Source of the DNA: an uncultured Nesterenkonia sp.
GTDB taxonomy: Bacteria > Actinomycetota > Actinomycetes > Actinomycetales > Micrococcaceae
Direction of reading: 5' to 3'
DNA length: 64,000 nt
NCBI GenBank assembly: GCA_946222885.1
Contig: CAMIAK010000002.1
Location: forward strand, 62,001 to 126,000
This document shows, piece after piece, positions 1-7,931 of the stretch. The position numbers were made by a program, and so were the translations under genes. Below the pieces are notes generated by a model that did no database searches, was not told the DNA's origin, and saw nothing but the letters and a program-made list of their open reading frames with translations. The first letter of the stretch is position 1; every line of letters starts with the position of its first letter.

Positions 1-798
1 CCGGAGGACTGCAGCAGGGAGAGCGCACCGCCGCCGGCTCCGACGAAGACGAACCGTGCCGAGACGGTCCGCTTCTCCCCGGCGGAGCGGTTCTTGACCT
101 TGATGGTCCAGCGTCCGTCGCTGCCGCGGCTGAGGCCCTGGACCTCATGGCCGTAGCGCAGCTCCACGCCGTCGCTGCCCAGGTGGTCGGCCAGCTGCCG
201 GGTCAGGGCGCCGAAGTCGACGTCGGTGCCGTCCTGGAACTTGGAGGCGGCCACCCGCTGATCGGCGTCGCGCCCTGCGGTCAGCAGCGGGGCCCAGGAC
301 TCGATGGTGCTCTGGTCCTCGGTGTGCTCGATGTGGCTGAAGAGCGGCTCGGCCTTCATCGCCTCATAGCGGTCCTTCAGGTACTGGGCGTTGTCATCGC
401 CCCAGACGAAGCTGATGTGTGGCAGCGCATTGATGAAGGTGCGCGGGGAGCCGAGGGTTCCCTGCTCCACCCAGTGGGACCACAGCTGCCGGGAGACGTG
501 GAACTGTTCGGCGATGCCGGCGGCCTTGGCGGTGGAGATGGCTCCGTCGGCTCCGCGCGGAGTGTAGTTCAGCTCGCAGTAGGCGGTGTGTCCGGTGCCG
601 GCGTTGTTCCACGGGTCGGAGGATTCCTGGCCGGGCTGGTCGAGGGTCTCGAACAGGGCGACGGACCAGTTGGGCTCCAGCTCCTTGAGCAGCGTGCCCA
701 GCGTGGTGGACATGATGCCGCCGCCGATGAGGACGACGTCGTACTTCTCGGATGCGGTGCTCGGCTCTGATGTGCTGGTCGTCGTTGACGTGGCCACA
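1..798 (-). CDS. mqo: Malate:quinone oxidoreductase, N-terminal part (runs off the window start)
   Basis: Membrane-associated FAD enzyme that oxidises malate to oxaloacetate and passes electrons to quinone in the TCA cycle. The first 266 codons are present; the 3' end lies before base 1. The protein starts at a GTG preceded by AAGGAG seven bases upstream. After a Ser/Thr-rich leader of about 17 residues comes the FAD-binding Rossmann motif [14 protein letters not shown]. It is followed by the Mqo-type segments [35 protein letters not shown] and [14 protein letters not shown] second dinucleotide-binding-like stretch, [15 protein letters not shown], ends the visible part. No frame interruption is seen. 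The family assignment rests on these recognisable motifs and is strong; the missing C-terminus cannot be judged. Confidence 0.93.
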
Positions 799-914
799 GA
801 ATTCTCCTTGTCGTTCCCCACGGGCGGCTCGGCGCGGAGCCGGGGCCCTGCTTCGTCTGATGACTTTACCCGCGCGCGGTTCGGGGGAAGAAATCCGGAT
901 CGGCGCCTGCCGGG

Positions 915-2552
915 TCAGCGCAGGGAGACGTCCTGGAAGAGTTCATGCAGGACCGGGGAGAAGGGGTAGTCCACCACGTCCTGGCCCAGTGCGAGCCCGG
1001 AGATCGGGTAGGCCAGGGGCAGGGCGGGGATGTCCTCGGCGATCAGCTCGGCGGCCTCGCGGTAGAGGTCGCCGCGGGCGTCCTCATCGGTCTCGCTGCG
1101 GGCCTGGTGGATCAGCTCCCGGAGCTCCTCGTTGTCATAGTTGAACTCGGAGGTCAGCTTGGCGAACAGCGGGCCGAAGAAGGAGTGCGGGGAGCGGTAG
1201 CCGCCGTTGCGGCCCAGCAGGTGCATCGCACGGTCGCCGTCCTCGAGCAGCCTGTCCACATAGCCGTCGTTCCACGGCACCGGGCGCGGGCGGATGTTCA
1301 GGCCCGCGCGGGTCAGGTCCCGGGCGATGGAGGCGAAGACCGCCTCGGGCTGGGGCAGGTAGCTGCGCGTGGCGTTCATCGGATAGTAGAAGGGCAACGG
1401 TTCGCCGTCGTACCCGCTCTCCTCCAGGAGGCGCTCGGCCTCTTCCAGGTTCATGGAGAAGCGCAGCGCCTCGTCGGAGTGCACGCCGAGCGCGGCCGGG
1501 GTGAACTGGTGGGCGGTCCGGGTCCCCTCCAGGAAGTGGTTCTGCACCAGGGAGCCGCGGTTCACCGCCCGGGCCACCGCCTCGCGGACCAGCGGCTCGG
1601 ACATCACCGGGTGCTCGAGGTTGAAGCCCAGGTAGAGCACGGAGAAGGGGTCACGCTGCAGGAACATGCGGCCGGACTGCACAAGCTGGCGCAGCGTGTC
1701 GGCGGTGACGTAGTCGTAGACGTCCAGACCGCCGCGCTGCAGCTCGCGCAGCCGGTCGAAGGAGCGGGGGATGGAGCGGACGGTGACCTGCTGAGCCTGG
1801 ACGGAGCCGTTCCAGTAGTCCTCGAAGGCGGTCAGCACGATCTCGCGGCCCTCAGCCGAGGCCACCTGGTAGGCGCCGGTGCCCACCGGGTTCTCAGCCA
1901 CCTGGCCGGGCTCCTCGGAGGAGATCGTCTCGGCAGAGGCGATGCCGAAGGCCGGCAGGGTGAGCGCCTGCAGCAGGAAGACCACCGGTTCGGTCAGGGT
2001 GAGCACCACGGTCAGCTCGTCCTCAGCCTCCACCGACTCCAGCACGCAGTCCTCATCGCCCATGAACCCGCCGAAGACGGATGCGAAGGCCAGCGGCACA
2101 GTGCTGCCCAGCACCTCCTCGCCGTAGATCTCATCCAGCCGCCCCCACCGTTCGAAGTTCGCGACGACGACGTCGGCGGTCAGCTCGGAGCCGTCCTGGA
2201 AGGTCACGCCCTCCTGGAGCTCGAAGGTGTAGGTCAGCTCATCGGAGCTCACCGACCAGTCGGCGGCCAGCAGGGGGGCGGTGTTCCCAGTCTCCCGCTC
2301 GATGCCGATGAGGGTCTCGAAGACCTGCCGGCAGACGCGCTCGGTCTCGGTGTCCACGGCCAGGGCGGGGTCCAGGGAGGTGATGGCGGAGACGGCGGAG
2401 ACCACGAGTGCGTCCTCGGGCGCGCCGTCGGCTTCGGCTTCATCTGCCGGCAGCGCGGAGGACGGAGCTGCGGCGTGATGGACGGCCAGGGCGGTGGTGG
2501 CGGCCGCCGCGCCGGTGACGCCGAGGAAGCGTCGCCGGTCGATCTCTGCCAT
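915..2552 (-). CDS. ABC transporter substrate-binding protein, family 5 (peptide/nickel type), Tat-exported
   Basis: Extracytoplasmic solute-binding protein of the DppA/OppA family, 545 aa. The ATG at 2552 is chosen because GGAG sits five bases upstream and because the protein then opens with a twin-arginine signal, DRRRFLGVTG, followed by an Ala-rich hydrophobic stretch. A longer reading would run into the tRNA-Leu gene. Family features are ITSLDPALAVDTET near the mature N-terminus, the VFETLIGIERETG segment, VTFQDGSELTADVVVANFERW and NPVGTGAYQV. No permease or ATPase genes flank it, so it is an orphan binding protein or shares a transporter encoded elsewhere. The ligand cannot be read from sequence; peptides are the usual ligands of the family. 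There is no lipobox cysteine, so the protein is probably released, or retained by other means, after Tat export. Confidence 0.88.
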   Translation of the reverse strand: MAEIDRRRFLGVTGAAAATTALAVHHAAAPSSALPADEAEADGAPEDALVVSAVSAITSLDPALAVDTETERVCRQVFETLIGIERETGNTAPLLAADWSVSSDELTYTFELQEGVTFQDGSELTADVVVANFERWGRLDEIYGEEVLGSTVPLAFASVFGGFMGDEDCVLESVEAEDELTVVLTLTEPVVFLLQALTLPAFGIASAETISSEEPGQVAENPVGTGAYQVASAEGREIVLTAFEDYWNGSVQAQQVTVRSIPRSFDRLRELQRGGLDVYDYVTADTLRQLVQSGRMFLQRDPFSVLYLGFNLEHPVMSEPLVREAVARAVNRGSLVQNHFLEGTRTAHQFTPAALGVHSDEALRFSMNLEEAERLLEESGYDGEPLPFYYPMNATRSYLPQPEAVFASIARDLTRAGLNIRPRPVPWNDGYVDRLLEDGDRAMHLLGRNGGYRSPHSFFGPLFAKLTSEFNYDNEELRELIHQARSETDEDARGDLYREAAELIAEDIPALPLAYPISGLALGQDVVDYPFSPVLHELFQDVSLR

Positions 2553-2622
2553 CTGCACTCCGTTCAAGCTTCGGGTTCCCGTATGAGGGATGTCATGGGA
2601 AGGAGGGGCCGCCGGGCCCCGG

Positions 2623-2703
<81 letters not shown>

Positions 2704-2800
2704 CTGCCGCACCGCTTCCTTCTGAAGGACCCCGGCACGGCTGTCCATTCTACTGCCCGGCCCGGTCTTCACATCCCGGACGCGGTCCTCGGCTGCGGCT

Positions 2801-3298
2801 CTAGACGCCGAGCTTCTTCCGGAGCCGCTCCACGTGGCCGGTGGCCTTCACGTTGTACTGCGCCAGCTGAACGATTCCGGCCTCATCGATGACGATGGTG
2901 GAGCGGATGAGCCCTTCGTAGACCTTGCCGTAGTTCTTCTTCTCTCCCCAGGCTCCGTAGGCCTCGGCCACCGCATGGTCCTCATCCGAGAGCAGCGGGA
3001 AGTTCAGCGACTGCTTGCCGGTGAACTTCTCCAGCGCGGAGACCGGGTCGGGGGAGATGCCCAGCACGGTGTAGCCGGCTCCGGCCAGGGACTGCAGCGA
3101 GTCCCGGAAGTCGCAGGCCTGGGTGGTGCAGCCCGGCGTCGAAGCCTTGGGGTAGAAGTAGGCGATCACCTTCTGGCCGCGCAGGTCCTGCAGGGAGACG
3201 GGGTCGCCGTCGGCGGCGGTGAGGGTGAAGTCGGGAGCGGCGTCGCCGGGCTCGAGTCGGCCGGAGGCCTGAGGAGAGGTGTCCTTGTGCTCAGTCAT
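2801..3298 (-). CDS. bcp: Thioredoxin-dependent thiol peroxidase, Bcp/PrxQ type
   Basis: Cytoplasmic peroxiredoxin of 165 aa that reduces hydrogen peroxide and organic hydroperoxides using thiols. The AhpC/TSA fold is clear: GDAAPDFTLTAADGDPVSL, then VIAYFYPKASTPGCTTQACDFRD. This carries the peroxidatic Cys57 in the PxxxTPGC context and the resolving Cys62 five residues later, the PrxQ arrangement. GISPDPVSALEKF and FPLLSDEDHAVAEAYGAW are also typical. Length matches the family. It is a single gene that reads toward the tRNA-Leu and is divergent from the 3346 gene, with 47 bases between the two start codons. Confidence 0.95.
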   Translation of the reverse strand: MTEHKDTSPQASGRLEPGDAAPDFTLTAADGDPVSLQDLRGQKVIAYFYPKASTPGCTTQACDFRDSLQSLAGAGYTVLGISPDPVSALEKFTGKQSLNFPLLSDEDHAVAEAYGAWGEKKNYGKVYEGLIRSTIVIDEAGIVQLAQYNVKATGHVERLRKKLGV

Positions 3299-3332
3299 GT
3301 CTCCACTTTACGCGCCGGTCACACGGGCTCCG

Positions 3333-3338
3333 TAGACT
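3333..3338 (+). promoter_or_regulatory. -10 box of a probable leaderless promoter (TAGACT)
   Basis: TAGACT fits the actinobacterial TANNNT -10 consensus and lies seven bases before the ATG at 3346. No ribosome binding site is present, so transcription probably starts at or next to the start codon. TTACGC about 19 bases upstream is a weak -35 candidate. Confidence 0.5.
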
Positions 3339-3345
3339 GGCCGGC

Positions 3346-3879
3346 ATGGTGGTTCTCACGGAGCGCAGCGGGGAAGAGGCCCGGTTGGTGGCGGCCCTGC
3401 GCGCCACCTTCGACGCCTCCGTGATGAACTTCGGGTCCTACAACATCCTCTATGCGGCCAACCTCTGCTCGGACGCGGAGCGGCGGGGAGAGCATCACGA
3501 CGACGCCGGCCGCTCGGCCCAGCAGCGGGCCGCCGCAGCACCCCATCTGCTGGTCGGCTACCGCCGGCAGCCCGTGGAGCTGGTGCTCTGCCCGGTGGAC
3601 CTCTCCGAGGCGCTGCCGCGGGCGGTGGGGGCGAGCAGGGCCGAACCCGTCTCCGCCGTTCCGGCCACGGTGGACCTGACCAATCTGGCGGGCCTTGCCA
3701 CAGAGGGCAGCGGGGTGGAGATCACCTTCTCCACCGGCCACCGCGTCAGCCTGAGGATGTGCGGCTCCGTGGCCTTCGATGAGCTGCCCGGGGTCGAGCT
3801 GCACCAGGAGCGGGACGTGGAGGACTTCTACGACTTCATCGACTTCTTCATGGACACGGTGGAGGCGCAGGGCGGATGA
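3346..3879 (+). CDS. Hypothetical protein, unrecognised
   Basis: I do not recognise this 177-aa protein. It has no signal peptide, membrane segment or obvious catalytic motif. The sequence is mixed alpha/beta in character and ends in an acidic, aromatic stretch (DVEDFYDFIDFFMDTVEAQ). A central part, VTFSTGHRVSLRM-like, could form a beta-sheet. The coding assignment is supported by host-like codon use and by a TAGACT box seven bases before the ATG with no Shine-Dalgarno sequence. It is divergent from bcp and convergent with the DUF4282 gene. Function is unknown. Confidence 0.75.
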   Translation: MVVLTERSGEEARLVAALRATFDASVMNFGSYNILYAANLCSDAERRGEHHDDAGRSAQQRAAAAPHLLVGYRRQPVELVLCPVDLSEALPRAVGASRAEPVSAVPATVDLTNLAGLATEGSGVEITFSTGHRVSLRMCGSVAFDELPGVELHQERDVEDFYDFIDFFMDTVEAQGG

Positions 3880-3918
3880 CCGCCCCGCGCCTCTGATGCG
3901 TGTCCTCTGCCGGGCTGA

Positions 3919-4407
3919 TCAGCGGCGGGAGAGATCCTCGCGCAGGCCCTTGAAGTCCAGCTTCATCGCCGAGGTGTTCTCCGCGGTGCGCACGATGCTC
4001 ACCAGGAACTCCAGGAAGATGCGGATGTAGATCACGTAGAGGAACACCGGGATCCATCCCAGCAGCAGGAAGACTGCGCCCAGCCAGGCCTCCTCGGTGA
4101 AGGCGCTGACGGTCAGGAACAGCCAGCCCAGCACCAGGAACACCAGAGAGATGATGTAGATGAACTTGGTGAACTTGATGGTCACGAAGCTGTTGAAGTT
4201 GAAGTCGAACAGCGCGCCGAAGAAGCCCTTGGCCTCGGCCGCGGTGGCCGAGGACTGGTGCTGGTAGGGATTCGGCGGCTGGCCCGGCTGCTGCTGGTAG
4301 GGCTGCGGGCCGCCCTGGGGCGCCTGCGGGTAGTTCGGGGGCTGGCCGTGGGGCTGCTGTCCCTGCGGCTGGTTCGGGTCGCCGGGCTGGCCGGGCTGCT
4401 GAGTCAT
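3919..4407 (-). CDS. DUF4282-type membrane protein with Gln/Pro-rich N-terminus
   Basis: A 162-aa protein in two parts. Residues 1-55 are a disordered Gln/Pro/Gly tract with PGQPGDPNQPQGQQP-like repeats, a type common on actinobacterial membrane proteins. Residues 58-162 begin with GFFGALFDFNFNSFVTIKF, followed by two hydrophobic segments (around 78-100 and 106-128). A charged cytoplasmic tail with NTSAMKLDFKGLREDL ends the protein. The FFGALFDFxF start plus two helices matches DUF4282 proteins as I know them. Function is not established; a cell-envelope role is only inferred. GGAG a few bases upstream of the ATG supports the start. Confidence 0.85.
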   Translation of the reverse strand: MTQQPGQPGDPNQPQGQQPHGQPPNYPQAPQGGPQPYQQQPGQPPNPYQHQSSATAAEAKGFFGALFDFNFNSFVTIKFTKFIYIISLVFLVLGWLFLTVSAFTEEAWLGAVFLLLGWIPVFLYVIYIRIFLEFLVSIVRTAENTSAMKLDFKGLREDLSRR

Positions 4408-4544
4408 GTCTGCTCCTTGAAGCGATGCTCGTTCTGTTCGTTCCGTTCATATGAGGAGACGCGGATCAGTCCGCACCTCAGCTCTGTGACAAACTTACTC
4501 CATGGCGCCCCGGCACTCCTGAGATCAGGATCACCGAGTTCGAG

Positions 4545-4574
4545 TTGGCACCCGATCAGAACCGGTGATAGGGT
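4545..4574 (+). promoter_or_regulatory. Promoter of tRNA-Lys (TTGGCA-18-TAGGGT)
   Basis: A -35 element TTGGCA (4545-4550) and a -10 element TAGGGT (4569-4574) are 18 bases apart, about 60 bases before the mature tRNA-Lys. The tRNA-Pro promoter downstream has the same -10 hexamer and the same spacing, which supports both. Confidence 0.65.
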
Positions 4575-4613
4575 TTTATGTCGTTGCCCAGAGAGATCGG
4601 GCAGCTCCCAGAA

Positions 4614-4721
4614 CATCCTCTGAGGCTCAGATGAGGGCCTCTAGCTCAACTGGCAGAGCATCAGACTCTTAATCTGCAGGTTGCGGGTTCGAGTCCCGCG
4701 GGGCCCACGGCTCAGAGGATG
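4614..4721 (+). repeat. 11-bp inverted repeat bracketing tRNA-Lys
   Basis: CATCCTCTGAG at 4614-4624 and CTCAGAGGATG at 4711-4721 are perfect reverse complements. They lie directly outside the tRNA-Lys gene (10 and 3 bases away). In the precursor RNA they could pair and extend the acceptor stem, joining the 5' leader to the 3' trailer. Confidence 0.7.
4635..4707 (+). tRNA. tRNA-Lys (anticodon CTT)
   Basis: A 73-base cloverleaf. The acceptor is GGGCCTC/GGGGCCC with one wobble, and the D arm is AGCTCAACTGGCAGAGC. The anticodon stem CAGA/TCTG has loop CTCTTAA (anticodon CTT), and the T arm is GCGGGTTCGAGTCCCGC. Discriminator A; CCA is not encoded. Confidence 0.97.
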
Positions 4722-4722
4722 G

Positions 4723-4756
4723 AAGAGGCGTCGTCACAGAAGTGGCGGCGCCTCTT
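4723..4756 (+). terminator. Rho-independent terminator of tRNA-Lys
   Basis: AAGAGGCGTCG (4723-4733) pairs with CGGCGCCTCTT (4746-4756) with one wobble. A T-rich tract, TTTCTCGTT, follows. Confidence 0.75.
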
Positions 4757-4818
4757 TCTCGTTATGGGTCAGGGGCATGGTACCTCCACGATTCGCCGCC
4801 GTCGCAGCGGACACGCTA

Positions 4819-4848
4819 TTGTGGATCGGTCCGTGCCGACTCTAGGGT
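4819..4848 (+). promoter_or_regulatory. Promoter of tRNA-Pro (TTGTGG-18-TAGGGT)
   Basis: TTGTGG at 4819-4824 and TAGGGT at 4843-4848 are separated by 18 bases. Predicted transcription would start just before the mature tRNA at 4860. It has the same architecture as the tRNA-Lys promoter. Confidence 0.65.
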
Positions 4849-4859
4849 CTTAGGCACTG

Positions 4860-4933
4860 CGGGAAGTAGTTCAGTTTGGTAGAGCGCTCGCTTTGGGAGC
4901 GAGAGGTCGCAGGTTCAAATCCTGTCTTCCCGA
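4860..4933 (+). tRNA. tRNA-Pro (anticodon TGG)
   Basis: A 74-base cloverleaf: acceptor CGGGAAG/CTTCCCG, D arm AGTTCAGTTTGGTAGAGCG, anticodon stem CTCGC/GCGAG with loop TTTGGGA (anticodon TGG), T arm GCAGGTTCAAATCCTGT. Discriminator A, no encoded CCA. It lies directly before tig, as in related genomes. Confidence 0.97.
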
Positions 4934-5005
4934 CAGCGGCTCGTGTCACCTTCGGCATGGGGCGCGGCAGGCCAACAGCAGTAGTCACCAATCAGGAGCC
5001 CCCAC

Positions 5006-6376
5006 GTGGTCAAGAGCACCGTTGAAAATCTGAACCCGACTCGAGTCAAGCTCACCGTCGAGGTGTCCTCCGAGGAGCTTGAGCCGAAGATCAAGGCCGC
5101 TTACACCAGCATCGCCCAGCAGGTTCAGGTCCCCGGCTTCCGCAAGGGCAAGGTGCCGGCTCCGATCATCGATCAGCGCATCGGCCGCGAGTACGTGATC
5201 CAGCAGGCGATCAACGACAACCTCAACGAGTTCTACCAGGCCGGCATCGCCGACGCCGAGATCACCCCGCTCTCTCGCCCCGAGGTGGAGATCGAGGAGA
5301 TCCCGGACACCAAGACCGACGAGGGCGTCCTGAAGTTCACCGGCGAGCTGGACATCAAGCCCGAGGTCGAGCTGCCTGACTACTCCGGCCTGGAGGTCGA
5401 GGTCGAGGCCCGCGAGGCCGACGACGCCGCCGTCCAGGAGCAGCTCGACGAGCTGCGCGGCCGCTTCGGCACCCTCAAGGACGTCGAGCGCCCCGCCGCG
5501 AAGGACGACTTCGTGACCATCGACCTGGTCGCCACCATCGGTGAGGAAGAGGTCGACAACGCCACCGGCCTGTCCTACCAGGTCGGCGCAGGCACCATGC
5601 TCGAGGGCATCGACGAGGCCCTCGAGGGCCTCTCCGCCGGGGAGGACGCCACCTTCGAGACCACCCTGCAGGGCGGCGAGCGCTCCGGCGAGACCGCTTC
5701 GGTGAAGGTCACCCTCCAGGCCGTCAAGGAGCGCGAGCTCCCCGAGGCTGACGACGAGTTCGCCCAGATGGCCTCCGAGTTCGACACCATCGGCGAGCTC
5801 AAGGAGAACCTGAAGAAGAAGGCCGAGGACAACGTGGTCGTCGAGCAGGGCGTCGAGGCCCGCGACAAGGTCCTCGAGAAGCTCATGGAGCTCGTCGAGG
5901 TCCCCGTCCCCGACTCCGTGGTCTCCGAGCAGGTCGAGCAGCACTTCACCGGCGGCGGCCACAGCGAGGGCGACGACCACGACACCGAGGAGCACCGCAA
6001 GGAGATCGAGGAGCAGACCCGCGACGCCTTCCGCAACGAGATCGTCCTGGACCTCATCGCGGAGAAGGAAGAGATCGGCGTCGACCAGGGCGAGGTCATC
6101 GAGTACATCGTCTCCACCGCCGGCCAGTACGGCATGGAGCCCAACCAGTTCGCCCAGATGCTGGACCAGGCCGGCCAGGTGCCCATGATCATGGGCGAGG
6201 TCCGCCGCCGCAAGGCGCTGGCCAAGGTCCTGGAGCTGGCCACCGTCAAGGACAGCAAGGGTGCAGAGGTCGACCTGACCGAGTTCGTCACCCCTCAGGG
6301 CGACGACGAGGAGAGCGCCGAGGAGGCCGCCGAGCAGGAGACTGCTGAGGCGGAGGAGACCTCCGAGGAGAAGTGA
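5006..6376 (+). CDS. tig: Trigger factor, ribosome-associated chaperone and peptidyl-prolyl isomerase
   Basis: Binds the ribosome near the exit tunnel and shields nascent chains. The 456-aa length is normal. The N-terminal ribosome-binding domain carries the signature GFRKGK at residues 44-49. The FKBP-type PPIase domain follows ([30 protein letters not shown]). A helical C-terminal arm region comes next ([16 protein letters not shown] to [15 protein letters not shown]). The protein ends in a very acidic tail rich in Glu and Ala, common in actinobacterial trigger factors. The start is the GTG at 5006 with AGGAG eight bases upstream. A strong hairpin follows, separating it from clpP, although tig-clpP-clpX is a widely conserved order. 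Confidence 0.98.
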   Translation: MVKSTVENLNPTRVKLTVEVSSEELEPKIKAAYTSIAQQVQVPGFRKGKVPAPIIDQRIGREYVIQQAINDNLNEFYQAGIADAEITPLSRPEVEIEEIPDTKTDEGVLKFTGELDIKPEVELPDYSGLEVEVEAREADDAAVQEQLDELRGRFGTLKDVERPAAKDDFVTIDLVATIGEEEVDNATGLSYQVGAGTMLEGIDEALEGLSAGEDATFETTLQGGERSGETASVKVTLQAVKERELPEADDEFAQMASEFDTIGELKENLKKKAEDNVVVEQGVEARDKVLEKLMELVEVPVPDSVVSEQVEQHFTGGGHSEGDDHDTEEHRKEIEEQTRDAFRNEIVLDLIAEKEEIGVDQGEVIEYIVSTAGQYGMEPNQFAQMLDQAGQVPMIMGEVRRRKALAKVLELATVKDSKGAEVDLTEFVTPQGDDEESAEEAAEQETAEAEETSEEK

Positions 6377-6399
6377 TCCCGCCCCGCTGAGGCGCAGCA

Positions 6400-6434
6400 G
6401 AGGCCCCGCATCCGGACCCCGGGTGCGGGGCCTC
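6400..6434 (+). terminator. Hairpin terminator after tig
   Basis: A 16-bp stem (6400-6415 with 6419-6434, one wobble) with a 3-base loop lies 24 bases after the tig stop codon. There is no clear U-tract, as is common in high-GC genomes. Confidence 0.75.
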
Positions 6435-6438
6435 GTGC

Positions 6439-6454
6439 TTCGCCCATCAGCGAA
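6439..6454. promoter_or_regulatory. TTCGC-N6-GCGAA dyad upstream of clpP1, possible ClgR-type operator
   Basis: TTCGC and GCGAA form a perfect 5-bp dyad with 6 bases between them, about 48 bases before a TAATGT -10 candidate (6494-6499). ClgR, the activator of clp genes in actinobacteria, binds CGC/GCG half-sites, but its usual spacer as I recall it is 5 bases. The assignment is therefore tentative. Confidence 0.4.
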
Positions 6455-6542
6455 CAGTCCCGCGCCGGGAAGGCCGGCGGGCGGATGAGCAAGTAATGTC
6501 GTGTCCGAATTCTTCTCAAGACATCCAGTGGAGGAGCTGTCC

Positions 6543-7166
6543 ATGACTGAGAGCCCCAGCATGCAAACCCCGCCGACGATGCAGACCGTGGACCCGGCAT
6601 CCCGGGACGACTACATCTACAACCGGCTGCTCAAAGAGCGGATCATCTGGCTCGGCTCGGAGGTCCGCGACGACAACGCCAACGCCATCTGCTCCCAGAT
6701 GCTGCTGCTCTCGGCGGAGGATCCCGAGGCGGACATCTACCTCTACATCAACTCCCCGGGCGGCTCGGTGACCGCCGGCATGGCCATCTACGACACCATG
6801 CAGTTCATCCCGAACGATGTGGTCACCGTGGCCACCGGTCTGGCCGCATCCATGGGGCAGTTCCTGCTGTCCTCGGGCACCCCGGGCAAGCGCTTCGCCA
6901 CCCCGCACGCCCGCATCCTGATGCACCAGCCCTCCGGCGGCATCGGAGGCACTGAGTCCGATGTGCGCATCCAGGCCGAGCTGATCCAGCACATGAAGCA
7001 GGTCATGGCGGAGCTCACCGCCGAGCAGACCGGACAGTCGGTGGACACCATCCTGAAGGACAACGCCCGCGACAAGTGGTTCACCGCTCAGGAGGGCCTG
7101 GAGTACGGCTTCTTCGACAAGATCGCCCAGCGTTCCAGCACCGTCTCCGGCGACGGCGGGCTCTGA
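6543..7166 (+). CDS. clpP1: ATP-dependent Clp protease proteolytic subunit, first copy
   Basis: Serine peptidase ring subunit of the Clp protease, 207 aa. The ATG at 6543 follows GGAGGAG at normal spacing and is preferred to an upstream GTG. The catalytic triad is visible: Ser103 in GLAASMGQ, His128 in RILMHQP and Asp177 in NARDKWF, with spacings matching E. coli ClpP. The handle and substrate segment [19 protein letters not shown] is intact. In actinobacteria ClpP1 and ClpP2 form a mixed double ring, and the second subunit is encoded 29 bases downstream. A CGC/GCG dyad and a TAATGT -10 candidate without a good -35 suggest activator-dependent transcription. Which subunit is numbered 1 is a convention. 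Confidence 0.97.
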   Translation: MTESPSMQTPPTMQTVDPASRDDYIYNRLLKERIIWLGSEVRDDNANAICSQMLLLSAEDPEADIYLYINSPGGSVTAGMAIYDTMQFIPNDVVTVATGLAASMGQFLLSSGTPGKRFATPHARILMHQPSGGIGGTESDVRIQAELIQHMKQVMAELTAEQTGQSVDTILKDNARDKWFTAQEGLEYGFFDKIAQRSSTVSGDGGL

Positions 7167-7195
7167 GGGACATCACGGACTTTAGGAGAATGACT

Positions 7196-7837
7196 ATGAA
7201 CTTCGATTTCACTCAGACTGCCCCGCAGATGCCCGAGTCCCGCTACATCCTCCCGCAGTTCGAGGAGCGCACCCCCTACGGCTTCAAGCGGCAGGACCCC
7301 TACGCGAAGCTCTTCGAGGACCGCATCGTCTTCCTGGGTGCCCAGGTCGACGACGCCTCGGCCGATGACATCATGGCCCAGCTGCTGGTCCTGGAGTCCA
7401 TGGACTCGGAGCGGGACATCACGCTCTACATCAACTCTCCGGGCGGTTCCTTCACCGCGATGACCGCCATCTACGACACCATCCAGTTCATCCGTCCGCA
7501 TGTGCAGACGGTCTGCCTGGGCCAGGCCGCCTCCGCGGCCGCAGTCCTGCTGGCCGCCGGTACCCCCGGCAAGCGTCTCGCCCTGCCGAACGCCCGTGTG
7601 CTGATCCATCAGCCGGCCATGGGCGGGCAGCGCGGCACCGCCACGGACCTGGCCATCCAGGCTGATGAGGTCAAGCGGATCCGCACCTGGATGGAGCAGG
7701 TCCTGGCCCAGCACACCAGCAAGACCCCGGAGCAGATCAGCGAGGACATCGACCGCGACAAGTTCCTCTCCGCCGAAGCCTCCAAGGAGTACGGCCTGGT
7801 GGACGAGGTCCTGGAGTCGCGCAAGCTGCCGGTCTGA
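7196..7837 (+). CDS. clpP2: ATP-dependent Clp protease proteolytic subunit, second copy
   Basis: The partner ring subunit, 213 aa. The second of two in-frame ATGs (7196) is chosen because AGGAG at 7184-7188 stands seven bases before it but only one base before the first. The triad is Ser113 (GQAASAAAV), His138 (RVLIHQP) and Asp188 (DIDRDKF). It shares [18 protein letters not shown] with its neighbour but has a distinct N-terminus ([20 protein letters not shown]), as expected for the second actinobacterial ClpP. It is co-transcribed with clpP1 (29-base gap) and is followed after 94 bases by clpX. Confidence 0.97.
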   Translation: MNFDFTQTAPQMPESRYILPQFEERTPYGFKRQDPYAKLFEDRIVFLGAQVDDASADDIMAQLLVLESMDSERDITLYINSPGGSFTAMTAIYDTIQFIRPHVQTVCLGQAASAAAVLLAAGTPGKRLALPNARVLIHQPAMGGQRGTATDLAIQADEVKRIRTWMEQVLAQHTSKTPEQISEDIDRDKFLSAEASKEYGLVDEVLESRKLPV

Positions 7838-7931
7838 CCCCAGGGGTCCATGTCCCTGCCGGGGTGCGTCACCGCGGTGGCGTACCCTGGTCGGGTACCA
7901 GTTTCGTCAGTCGCTGAGGGGATTCACGTCC

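Noticed and set aside
826..843. CGGCTC/GAGCCG hairpin upstream of mqo
   Set aside because: A 6-bp stem of this composition is expected by chance in GC-rich DNA and no role is evident.
6501..6542. GTG at 6501 as the clpP1 start
   Set aside because: It would add 14 residues that are not typical of ClpP, and the GGAGGAG site clearly serves the ATG at 6543.
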